A stretch of 6,941 nt of DNA from Burkholderiales bacterium. Its GTDB lineage: Bacteria; Pseudomonadota; Gammaproteobacteria; Burkholderiales; CAIKXV01. The notes under the pieces are model-generated. The model made no database searches. It was not told the origin of the DNA and worked only from the letters and a program-made list of their open reading frames with translations. This document shows positions 1-6,088 of this stretch, piece by piece. The translations under genes were made by a program, and so were the position numbers. Within the stretch, counting starts at the first letter, position 1; every line of letters starts with the position of its first letter. The DNA lies in assembly GCA_019751575.1 (NCBI GenBank), contig JAIENF010000518.1, forward strand, positions 1 through 6,941, read 5' to 3'.

Positions 1-1734
1 CACCGGGCCGGACAGCTGGAGCGCGCCCGCGGCGCCGGCGGCGGCCACCGTCTCCCGGTCGGACAGCCCGGCCACCAGCACCGACAGCCCGCTGGCCCGC
101 GCGCGCGCCAGCAGGTCGCGCAGGCGTGCACCGGCAAACGCACGTTCGGCGAGCTCACGCACCAGCGAGCGGTGCAGCCTCAACGCACCGATGCCGGCCT
201 GCGCCAGTTGCGCCGGCGGCAACAGCCCGCGATAGTCATCGATGCCGATCGTCGCGCCGAGCGCGGACACCCCGGCCGCGGCATCGATCACCAGGTAGGC
301 GTCGCGGTGCACGGCCGCCTCGGGCAGCATCAGGCAGGGGACATCGCCCGCACCCGCACCCGCGTCCTTCAGCGCGGCGATCACTGGACCCAGCGAATCG
401 AAGCGGCGCAACTGCGCCGGTGCGATCCGGACCTGGAGCGTGCGGCGATCGCCGCCGGCCTGTGCCGGCGCGGCCGCCCGGATCGCGGCGGCCAGCCATG
501 CGTTCAACGCATCGGCGGCGGCATCGTCCTCGACGATGTCGGGCAGGTAGTCGATCAGATCGGCCACCGCGAACAGCGAACGGAACTCGGCGCGCAGGTG
601 CATGCCGGCCTGCAGCCCGGTCGGCGCATCGATGATCGGCTCGGCCACCAGTCGTGCACGCCCTGACGCGACGAGTTCGACCAGGGTGCCGGTCAGCGCA
701 TCGCGCCGCTCGGCGACGTCGCGCTCGCGCGCCGCACTGCTGACCGGGATCGGCGGCCGCGTCGGCCGTGGATCGGCCAGCGCATAGACGGCATCGAGTG
801 CGTCGAGCAGGTAGCCGAGCACCTGCCCGTCTGCCGGGATCACGCACCATGCGGCGACCGGCCCGACCGCGAGGCGACAGCGGCTGCCCAGCAGCGGACT
901 GGCGGTCATCGCCGACAACCAGTGTTCGCACAGCCGGGCGCATCCTGTCCCGTCGCGGACCCAGACCGTCAGTTCGCGGGTGCCGGTACGGGCGGCCACC
1001 GCTTCGATGCCGAGCATCGCGGCGCTCGACGCGAGCCGGGCCAGCGCGGCGGCGATCCAGGGATCGAGGTCGTCCACCGCGGCCAGCCGCGGCAGGGCGA
1101 CCGGATGCAACGCGAAGCGGATGAGCCCGGCCGGCCGGTCCGGCGCCGGCACCACGGTCGCCGCATAGAGTGCACCGCCCAGCCGCCAGATTCCGGCTTC
1201 GCCGGGATTCGACGGCGCCATCGACGAAGGTGCGAGGGGAGAAGGCACCACCGGCAGGCGGCCGGCAGACGCTGCAGCCTGTCCTTCGGGTACCCACTCG
1301 TGGAACTCCGCCGCAAAACGCGGCGCACCGGCCGCCGGATGTTCACAGCGCAGCAGCAGCGAAAGGGCAGGCCCGGCGGCAGGCGTGGATTCCTCCGACG
1401 CGTGCGCCGATGCATTCGCGGCCGGATCGTCGACACTGGCCCAGGCGATCCGGCAGCGATGGATGCGCGGGCCGGGCGACTGACCGGCGGACTGGCCGAC
1501 GGCAGCCGCCTCGCGCAGGAACCGCTCGACGCTGGACGGTTCGCGAAGCGCATCTGCAAGCATCGCCCCGATGCGCAGCCCCGCCCTGACTGCGCCATCG
1601 ACCAGGGACGACCCCTCGCAGCCCGGCATCCCGGCCAGCCTGCCGCCAAGCGAGACGACGCGGCCGGAGGCATCGAGGCCAGCCCAGCCGAGCAGCGGGT
1701 CACGCAAGGGAGCACCAGCAACCGGTTCGTTCAC
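1..1734 (-). CDS. Degenerate GGDEF-EAL-like protein, 3' end off the window
   Basis: An open frame of 578 codons starts at GTG 1734 and leaves the left edge without a stop. Upstream in frame to the TAG at 1819-1821 there is no other ATG/GTG/TTG, and AGGA lies 5 nt before the GTG, so this start is favoured. Residues 225-320 resemble the end of a GGDEF domain, with GTREL (251-255) where GGDEF would be, followed by hydrophobic WVRDGT. Residues 361-578 follow an EAL domain: AEPIIDAPTGLQAG (364-377) matches the QPIVDxxTG opening, IGIDDYRGL (497-505) matches the DDFGTG strand, and LRLHRSLVREL (518-528) matches LKIDRSFVxxL. Catalytic positions are lost: EAL reads MHL, the LKID lysine is Arg, and the AEGVE glutamate is gone. 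It is therefore probably not a working cyclase or phosphodiesterase but a c-di-GMP-type sensor or protein-interaction module. Residues 1-220 are not recognised. Only a few residues should be missing at the C-terminus. It lies 127 bp after a pair of small genes on the same strand. Confidence 0.66.
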   Translation of the reverse strand, partial: MNEPVAGAPLRDPLLGWAGLDASGRVVSLGGRLAGMPGCEGSSLVDGAVRAGLRIGAMLADALREPSSVERFLREAAAVGQSAGQSPGPRIHRCRIAWASVDDPAANASAHASEESTPAAGPALSLLLRCEHPAAGAPRFAAEFHEWVPEGQAAASAGRLPVVPSPLAPSSMAPSNPGEAGIWRLGGALYAATVVPAPDRPAGLIRFALHPVALPRLAAVDDLDPWIAAALARLASSAAMLGIEAVAARTGTRELTVWVRDGTGCARLCEHWLSAMTASPLLGSRCRLAVGPVAAWCVIPADGQVLGYLLDALDAVYALADPRPTRPPIPVSSAARERDVAERRDALTGTLVELVASGRARLVAEPIIDAPTGLQAGMHLRAEFRSLFAVADLIDYLPDIVEDDAAADALNAWLAAAIRAAAPAQAGGDRRTLQVRIAPAQLRRFDSLGPVIAALKDAGAGAGDVPCLMLPEAAVHRDAYLVIDAAAGVSALGATIGIDDYRGLLPPAQLAQAGIGALRLHRSLVRELAERAFAGARLRDLLARARASGLSVLVAGLSDRETVAAAGAAGALQLSGPV

Positions 1735-1861
1735 GATGGTCCTATTCTCTCCAGCCGCCGGCGTTCCGGCAACGTGGGAAAGACCGGGGGACTCGCGCCC
1801 CCCGGCCGTGCTGCACTGCTACGGACTGCTGCAACGCTTCATGGTGCCCCCTGCCCGGGTC

Positions 1862-2128
1862 TCACCGCTCGCGCGGCGGTTCCTGGACCGGCGGACGGCT
1901 GCCGGCACCGTCGCGGTCGCAAAGCCAGGCCAACAGCCACGGAAGCAGCCGGACCAGCAACCACCACAACAGGCCGGCCAGCGCACGCAAGGCCTGGATG
2001 CACCGGCGATGACGCACGCTGCCGACCCACCACAACCACCACCGGACCTTCAACTGCCGCCACCGCCAGCGATCCTGCAGCCATCGATCGTCCCGCCAGC
2101 GTCGATGCCAGTCGTGCAGGCGGCCCAT
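1862..2128 (-). CDS. Small tryptophan-rich putative membrane protein (88 aa)
   Basis: I do not recognise this family. The 88-residue product contains 13 Trp, about 15 percent, and many Arg. Residues 1-44 are charged and Trp-rich, with spaced RW/DRW units (DWHRRWRDDRWLQDRWRW) and then WWLWW. Residues 45-69 (QALRALAGLLWWLLVRLLPWLLAWL) could form one hydrophobic helix, membrane-spanning or lying at the membrane face. The tail is polar and Pro/Arg-rich. Its ATG shares one base with the TGA of the upstream 87-aa gene (TGATG), an arrangement typical of translational coupling, and this is the main reason to accept it over overlapping frames. Third codon positions are mostly G or C, as in neighbouring genes. 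The two small proteins are probably made together and may act together. No function can be assigned from sequence alone. Confidence 0.62.
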   Translation of the reverse strand: MGRLHDWHRRWRDDRWLQDRWRWRQLKVRWWLWWVGSVRHRRCIQALRALAGLLWWLLVRLLPWLLAWLCDRDGAGSRPPVQEPPRER

Positions 2129-2391
2129 CAGCTGCCGCCTTCGACATCGTCCGCCACCTTCACGGGCCTGATCCTGGCCACCGGCCGCCTGCGGCGCACG
2201 CGGCGCATGCGCGCCACCTGCTCGCGGGCATCGACTTCCTCGAGGATCAGGTCATACAGCACCCGGCTCAATTCACTGTCGATACCGGCCTGCAACAACG
2301 CGATCGCGACCGCATCCTTCCGGCCGATCAGCTCCGCGTCACTCGCCTGCCCCAGCCACCGCAGGTACGACTCCATGAACCACTGATCCAT
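2128..2391 (-). CDS. Small helical hypothetical protein (87 aa)
   Basis: I do not recognise this gene. The ATG at 2391 is preceded by GGAGG with 4 nt between, a strong ribosome binding site. The frame stays open 50 codons further upstream, but that extension is Arg/Pro/Gly-rich, crosses an inverted repeat and lacks a comparable start signal. The 87-aa product begins MDQWFMESYLRWLG, continues with what looks like two or three amphipathic helices (residues 15-63, for example DAVAIALLQAGIDSELSRVLYDLILEEVDA), and ends in a basic patch RMRRVRRRR (61-69) and an acidic tip. It has no signal peptide, so it is probably cytoplasmic. The basic stretch might bind nucleic acid or a membrane surface, which is speculation. 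Its stop overlaps the start of the Trp-rich gene, suggesting that both are translated from one message. Confidence 0.72.
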   Translation of the reverse strand: MDQWFMESYLRWLGQASDAELIGRKDAVAIALLQAGIDSELSRVLYDLILEEVDAREQVARMRRVRRRRPVARIRPVKVADDVEGGS

Positions 2392-2423
2392 GCGTCCTCC
2401 GAACAGGAATCGGGGACGCACGG

Positions 2424-2458
2424 ACCCCCTGCCGGGGACGTGGACGTCCCCGAGGGGT
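2424..2458. promoter_or_regulatory. Inverted repeat in the leader of the 87-aa gene
   Basis: GGGGACG (2434-2440) and CGTCCCC (2445-2451) form a perfect 7-bp GC-rich stem around a 4-nt TGGA loop. It is nested inside outer arms ACCCC (2424-2428) and GGGGT (2454-2458). It lies about 43 bp upstream of the ATG at 2391. There is no T-tract on either side, so a Rho-independent terminator is not well supported. It could be an operator, an mRNA leader hairpin or a weak terminator. Confidence 0.4.
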
Positions 2459-2621
2459 GAACACCGCAGGACCGCAACGCCGCCGGACAACAGCCGGCAT
2501 CGCCAAGGCACCACGGCTTTCGCGCGGAATGCGCGACGCACCAGGGCGCAATCCCCGGTGGCGAGTGCGAGGCCAATCCCCGCATACGCAGCGGCCAGAC
2601 TAGGCCGGGGCGGGCGGCGGA

Positions 2622-2646
2622 GCGACCGCGGGAAACGGCCGGTCGC
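2622..2646 (-). terminator. Stem-loop downstream of msrP, possible terminator
   Basis: GCGACCG (2622-2628) and CGGTCGC (2640-2646) are perfect 7-bp inverted arms with an 11-nt loop, beginning about 34 bp after the msrP stop codon. On the minus strand the following bases are GC-rich with no U-run, so any termination would be weak, Rho-assisted or mainly protective of the mRNA 3' end. Confidence 0.3.
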
Positions 2647-2679
2647 ACGCGATACCTGCCCCGGCCGCAGGCACTGCGA

Positions 2680-3630
2680 TCAGAACTGCTTGCGCAGGTC
2701 CATGCCCGTGTACAAGGACGCGACCTGCTCGGCATAGCCGTTGAACATCAGCGTCTCGCGCTTGAAGAACTCGCCGATGCGCCGCTCGCGCGCCTGGCTC
2801 CAGCGCGGATGGTCGACCTTCGGGTTCACGTTCGAATAGAACCCGTACTCGCTCGGTGCGGAGCGCATCCACGCCGTGGTCGGCATCTGCTCGACGAAGC
2901 GGATGCGCACGATCGACTTGCCACTCTTGAAGCCGTACTTCCACGGCACCACCAGGCGCACCGGCGCACCGTTCGGGTTCGGCAACAGCTCACCGTACAG
3001 GCCCAGCCCGAGCAGGGTGAGCGGGTTCATCGCCTCGTCCATGCGCAGGCCCTCGACATATGGCCACTGCAGCACCGGATCCTTCAGGCCGGGCATCTGC
3101 TTGGGATCGGCCAGCGTGTGGAACTCGACAAACTTCGCGTTCGCGGTCGGCTCGACCTGCCGGATCAGTTCGGACAGCGAATAGCCGGCCCAGGGGATGA
3201 CCATCGACCAGGCCTCGACGCAGCGCAGCCGGTAGATGCGCTCCTCGATCGGCGCCAGCTTGAGCAGCTCTTCGATGCTGAAGGTGCGCGGCTTGCGCAC
3301 CTCGCCCTCGACCGAGACCGTCCATGGCCGGGTGCGGAAGTTCTTCGAGTTGCGCAGCGGATCGGACTTGTCGGTGCCGAACTCGTAGAAGTTCACGTAC
3401 GAGGTGATCTGCTCGTAGGTGTTCAGCGGATCCTTCAGCGTGTAGGCCGCCGGGGCGGGCCGCAGTCCGGCGATCTTCTCGCGCACCTGTGCCTGTGCGG
3501 CACCGGGCAGCATGCCGCTGCCGGCCAGGGCGATCGCGCCTGCGCCGAGCATGAAGCTGCGCCGGTCGTCGTACACCGATCGGGGGGTAATCTCTGACGG
3601 ACGGATGTCGTCCGGGCGCTTGATCAGCAT
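2680..3630 (-). CDS. msrP: MsrP, periplasmic methionine sulfoxide reductase catalytic subunit (YedY)
   Basis: MsrP is a molybdopterin enzyme of the sulfite-oxidase fold that reduces methionine sulfoxide in periplasmic proteins, repairing oxidative damage to envelope proteins. The ATG at 3630 gives 316 aa, close to the usual length of about 330. GGAG lies 8-9 nt upstream, and the longer in-frame extension is not protein-like. A twin-arginine signal is visible: [18 protein letters not shown] (residues 22-39) with a likely cut after AQA near 47. This fits export of a folded, cofactor-loaded protein. The Mo-ligand cysteine is Cys137 in [15 protein letters not shown]. Other family blocks are [15 protein letters not shown] (77-91) and [15 protein letters not shown] in the C-terminal third. 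The family normally pairs with the haem membrane protein MsrQ (YedZ), often encoded next to it. Here the next gene in the same direction encodes an unrelated 87-aa protein, so the electron donor must be encoded elsewhere or be different. Confidence 0.96.
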   Translation of the reverse strand: MLIKRPDDIRPSEITPRSVYDDRRSFMLGAGAIALAGSGMLPGAAQAQVREKIAGLRPAPAAYTLKDPLNTYEQITSYVNFYEFGTDKSDPLRNSKNFRTRPWTVSVEGEVRKPRTFSIEELLKLAPIEERIYRLRCVEAWSMVIPWAGYSLSELIRQVEPTANAKFVEFHTLADPKQMPGLKDPVLQWPYVEGLRMDEAMNPLTLLGLGLYGELLPNPNGAPVRLVVPWKYGFKSGKSIVRIRFVEQMPTTAWMRSAPSEYGFYSNVNPKVDHPRWSQARERRIGEFFKRETLMFNGYAEQVASLYTGMDLRKQF

Positions 3631-3665
3631 CGAGGTCTCCGGGACGCCAGGCGGCGTTTGGCACC

Positions 3666-3671
3666 ATTCTA
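3666..3671 (-). promoter_or_regulatory. Candidate -10 box for msrP
   Basis: On the minus strand TAGAAT, five of six matches to the sigma-70 TATAAT box, lies 36 nt upstream of the msrP ATG in otherwise GC-rich DNA. No good -35 hexamer is seen at 16-18 nt, so the promoter may be weak or activator-dependent. Confidence 0.3.
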
Positions 3672-3800
3672 CGGGATGACTTCGTGCAGCCCGCCCAGGA
3701 TGCGACCTGCCGACGTACCCGGATCGCCAGCGCCAGCAGTGGGTCGCGCGCGAACTCGGCCGGGTGCTGGATTCCGCGAGGCCGGAGACGGGCGGCGTGC

Positions 3801-4199
3801 TCAGGGGCGGGCCAGATTCCACGCCTGGTTGAACCCTTCGCCGCCACGGTCTCCGGGCCGGATGTCCTTGATCCAGGTGTAGAGCGGCTGACCCTTGTAG
3901 GCCCACTGCAGGCTGCCATCGTCGCGGACGATGAGGGTGAAGCTGCCGGCCGGACGGTCCGACGCCGTCGCCGCGAGGGGCGGCCAGCGCTTCGCGCAGG
4001 CAGCGACGCAGGCGCTCTTGCCGCCGGCATCCCCAGTGAAGGTGTAGAGGCTCATGCCTTTCGGATCGACCAGCGCTCCCCGGGAGACCTTCGCTGGCGC
4101 CGAGCCGCCCAGCGCCGCACAGCCGGACAGGATCGCGACGAGCATCGAAGCGGCGGCGAGCATCGCGGCACGGGCATGCAGGGGGGCGACTGGGTTCAT
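3801..4199 (-). CDS. Secreted-repeat lipoprotein (Lipoprotein_15 / COG4315 type)
   Basis: The 132-aa product starts at ATG 4199, with GGAG 9 nt upstream. Residues 1-26 form a signal peptide, and LSGC (24-27) is a lipobox, so the mature protein should be lipid-anchored at Cys27 facing the periplasm or outer membrane. The rest carries the marks of the secreted repeat of unknown function found in small bacterial lipoproteins: MSLYTF (49-54), a KSACVAAC pair of cysteines (Cys64, Cys68), WPPL (72-75), [13 protein letters not shown] (97-109), DIRPGD (112-117) and the closing AWNLARP (126-132). The sequence fits two half-repeats, each built around an LY(T) motif. The molecular role of the family is not established. 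The two cysteines could form a disulfide or bind a metal or haem, which is inference. A 38-codon in-frame extension upstream of this start would remove the signal peptide from the N-terminus and is rejected. msrP follows after 170 bp, but separate transcription seems likely. Confidence 0.88.
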   Translation of the reverse strand: MNPVAPLHARAAMLAAASMLVAILSGCAALGGSAPAKVSRGALVDPKGMSLYTFTGDAGGKSACVAACAKRWPPLAATASDRPAGSFTLIVRDDGSLQWAYKGQPLYTWIKDIRPGDRGGEGFNQAWNLARP

Positions 4200-4365
4200 C
4201 GGGTACGGCTCCGGAAGCGCAACGGCGTTGGACGGGAAAGGCAGGAAGCGCACAGCGTATGCACGGCGTCGCCCCACGTCCACCGGCGCAGACACGATTG
4301 CCGCTCCGTCCACTTTACGCGCCGCGCGGGAAAGGCGCCGCCGGTCGCGGTCAATGGCGAAGGCT

Positions 4366-5820
4366 TCAGACCAGGAACAGCGTCGCCAGACCCAGGAAGA
4401 TGAAGAAGCCGCCGCTGTCGGTGAGCGCGGTGATCAGCACCGAGGAGCCCATCGCGGGATCGCGCTGCAGCCAGCGGCGACCCAGCGGGATCAGCACGCC
4501 GGCCAGCGCCGCGAGCAGCAGGTTGAGCGTCATCGCGGCCATGATCACGATCGACAGCGGGATGCTGCCGTAGAACAGCCAGACCACGCCGCCGACGATG
4601 CTGCCCCACACCACGCCGTTGATCAGCGCAATGGTGATTTCCTTGACGAACAGCTTGCGCGCGCTGTCGCGGCTGATCTGGCCGAGCGCGAGCGCACGCA
4701 CGATCATGGTGATGGTCTGGTTGCCGGCATTGCCGCCGATGCCGGCGACGATCGGCATCAGTGCCGCGAGCGCCACCAGCTTCTCGATCGAGCCCTCGAA
4801 TGCGCCGATCACGCGCGACGCGATGAATGCGGTCACCAGGTTGACCGCCAGCCAGGTCCAGCGGTTCTTCAGGCTGTCCCAGACCGGCGCGAAGATGTCC
4901 TCTTCCTCCCGCAGGCCGCTCGCCTTCAGCTTCTCGGCCTCGGACGCCTCGCGGATGTAGTCGACGACCACGTCGACGGTCAGCCGGCCGAGCACCTCGC
5001 CCTGGTCGTCGACCACCGGCGCGGAGATCAGGTCATAGCGCTCGAACGCGGTCGCCACGTCGCGCGCGTCGTCGTCCGGATGGAAGCTGACCACGTTGCG
5101 GTCGACCAGCGTCGAGACCTCGATCTCGGGCTCGTTCACCAGAAGCTTCTTCAGCGGCAGCACGCCGCGCAGCAGCCCCTTGCGGTCGACCACGAACAGC
5201 TTGTCGGTGTTGCTGGGCAACTCGTCGAGGCGGCGCAGGTAGCGCAGCACGACCTCGATCGTCACGTCCTCGCGGATGGTGACCATCTCGAAATCCATGA
5301 GGCCGCCGACGCTGTCCTCCGGATACGACAACGCCTCGCGGAGCTGTTCGCGCTCTTCAGCCGACAGCGACTTGAACAGGTCCGCGATGACCTCGTCCGG
5401 CAGGTCGGGCGCGAGGTCGGCGATCTCGTCGGTATCGAGCTGTTCGGTCGCGGCCACCAGCTCGCCGCGGTCCATGTCCGCGATCAGCGTTTCCCGGACC
5501 GCGTCCGACACCTCGAGCAGGATCTCGCCGTCGCGGTCGGCCTTGACCAGCTGCCAGACCCGCAGGCGATCGTCGAGCGGCAGCGCCTCGAGGATCAGCG
5601 CCACGTCGGCAGGGTGCAGCGCATCCAGGCGCGACTGCAGCTCCGCCTCGTTCTGCTTGTGCACCAGCGAATCGACCAGCGGCTGGCGATCGGTCAGGCT
5701 GGCACTGCGGCCCTCGCCCTCGCGATGCGCCAGCGACTCGACCACGCGCTGCCGCCGCAGGAGATCCGTGATCTCCTGCAGGGATTCCTGCACGCTGCGC
5801 GGTTCGTCGACATCGGCCAT
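4366..5820 (-). CDS. mgtE: MgtE, magnesium transporter/channel
   Basis: MgtE carries Mg2+ across the inner membrane as a homodimeric channel whose cytosolic domains close the pore when internal Mg2+ is high. The complete 484-aa protein starts at ATG 5820. An acidic N-terminal helical domain (about residues 50-165, with HPADVALILEALP and DLPDEVIADLF) is followed by two CBS domains (about 174-235 and 239-295), including LFVVDRKGLLRGVLPL and ISAPVVDDQGEVLGRLTVDVV. After a linking helix come five membrane segments (about 320-484). The hallmark pore sequence PIVAGIGGNAGNQ is at 356-368, and the final block DPAMGSSVLITALTDSGGFF is at 454-473. Asp468 sits where the family has its Mg2+-binding pore acid. 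The distance from the candidate -10 box to the ATG is about 36 bp, leaving no room for an M-box riboswitch, so control is probably by the protein's own Mg2+-sensing domains. A RAYT element begins about 50 bp upstream. Confidence 0.97.
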   Translation of the reverse strand: MADVDEPRSVQESLQEITDLLRRQRVVESLAHREGEGRSASLTDRQPLVDSLVHKQNEAELQSRLDALHPADVALILEALPLDDRLRVWQLVKADRDGEILLEVSDAVRETLIADMDRGELVAATEQLDTDEIADLAPDLPDEVIADLFKSLSAEEREQLREALSYPEDSVGGLMDFEMVTIREDVTIEVVLRYLRRLDELPSNTDKLFVVDRKGLLRGVLPLKKLLVNEPEIEVSTLVDRNVVSFHPDDDARDVATAFERYDLISAPVVDDQGEVLGRLTVDVVVDYIREASEAEKLKASGLREEEDIFAPVWDSLKNRWTWLAVNLVTAFIASRVIGAFEGSIEKLVALAALMPIVAGIGGNAGNQTITMIVRALALGQISRDSARKLFVKEITIALINGVVWGSIVGGVVWLFYGSIPLSIVIMAAMTLNLLLAALAGVLIPLGRRWLQRDPAMGSSVLITALTDSGGFFIFLGLATLFLV

Positions 5821-5855
5821 GGCACTGGCTCGCCGCCTCGTTCAAAGATGGCGCG

Positions 5856-5882
5856 ATTGTATGCGCCCTTAATCCGGGTCAG
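5856..5882 (-). promoter_or_regulatory. Candidate mgtE promoter overlapping the RAYT left repeat
   Basis: Read on the minus strand, TACAAT (5861-5856) is a good -10 box, 36 nt before the mgtE ATG. The best -35-like hexamer, CTGACC (5882-5877, four of six matches to TTGACA, 15-nt spacer), lies inside the repeat copy at the left end of the transposase element. The -10 looks native; the -35 would be supplied by the element. Confidence 0.4.
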
Positions 5883-5893
5883 AGACGATTTAT
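5870..5893 (+). repeat. Left repeat copy 1 of the RAYT element
   Basis: These 24 bases are the exact reverse complement of 6814-6837, which includes the second right-hand copy. The core reads CCGGGTCAGAGACGATTT. Its centre GTC-AGA-GAC is a small self-complementary motif. Confidence 0.9.
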
Positions 5894-5912
5894 TGCAGAA
5901 ACCCGCAGCGGC

Positions 5913-5933
5913 AATCAGGGTCAGAGACCATTT
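5913..5933 (+). repeat. Left repeat copy 2, diverged
   Basis: This has the same orientation as copy 1, begins 42 bp after it, and matches it at 19 of 21 positions. The change near the centre turns GTC-AGA-GAC into GGTC-AGA-GACC, a 4-bp hairpin stem with a 3-nt loop. Confidence 0.82.
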
Positions 5934-5964
5934 GCCACGGCGTCCGGGTCGTCCAGGGTCGACG

Positions 5965-5982
5965 TTGCGTGACGCAAGGAGG
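5965..5982 (+). promoter_or_regulatory. Hairpin and strong Shine-Dalgarno in the transposase leader
   Basis: TTGCG (5965-5969) and CGCAA (5973-5977) form a short hairpin around TGA. It runs directly into AAGGAGG (5976-5982), a consensus ribosome binding site. No ATG/GTG/TTG follows at normal spacing; the conserved transposase ATG is more than 100 nt downstream. A GTG at 5969 lies before the site, inside the hairpin. The motif may be chance, or belong to an eroded leader or an unusual start. Confidence 0.3.
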
Positions 5983-6088
5983 CGCTCCCGCCCTGGCCGG
6001 ACGAAGACCGGACGAGACAGGCCTATCCGCAGGCAAGCCTTGCTCCCTGGACTGGCGCCACCTGGGCTGCCCCGCGCACCCTGCGCAG

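Larger units (their letters stand above)
2392..2679. other. Intergenic region between msrP and the small-gene pair
   Basis: No gene is supported in this 288-bp stretch. It holds two inverted repeats, listed separately, the ribosome binding site of the 87-aa gene at its left edge, and short direct repeats such as CAATCCCCG, seen near 2550 and 2574. I found no convincing -35/-10 pair for the small-gene operon, so its promoter location remains open. Confidence 0.6.

Noticed and set aside
236..1297. A 353-codon minus-strand frame in another phase
   Set aside because: It is mostly Arg/Gly/Ala with no motif. The overlapping frame from GTG 1734 has proper EAL-like motifs and protein-like composition.
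1839..2147. A 102-codon minus-strand frame overlapping the Trp-rich gene
   Set aside because: It lacks a coupled start and has Ala/Val/Gly/Pro-rich shadow composition. The 1862-2128 frame begins exactly at the upstream stop.
922..2460. A 512-codon open frame on the plus strand
   Set aside because: It is antisense to the GGDEF-EAL-like gene and both small genes, has low-complexity Arg/Pro/Ala/Gly composition, and has no recognisable motif.
2990..4030. A minus-strand frame spanning the end of the lipoprotein gene into msrP
   Set aside because: It is out of phase with both well-supported genes. The short plausible-looking part in 3690-3780 is too small to support a gene remnant.
4313..4334. 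Possible terminator palindrome between mgtE and the lipoprotein gene
   Set aside because: The CTTT/AAAG ends pair but the interior has several mismatches and there is no T-tract, so no stable stem can be supported.
5821..5855. Magnesium-sensing M-box riboswitch upstream of mgtE
   Set aside because: The leader between the candidate -10 box and the ATG is only about 36 nt, far too short for an M-box.
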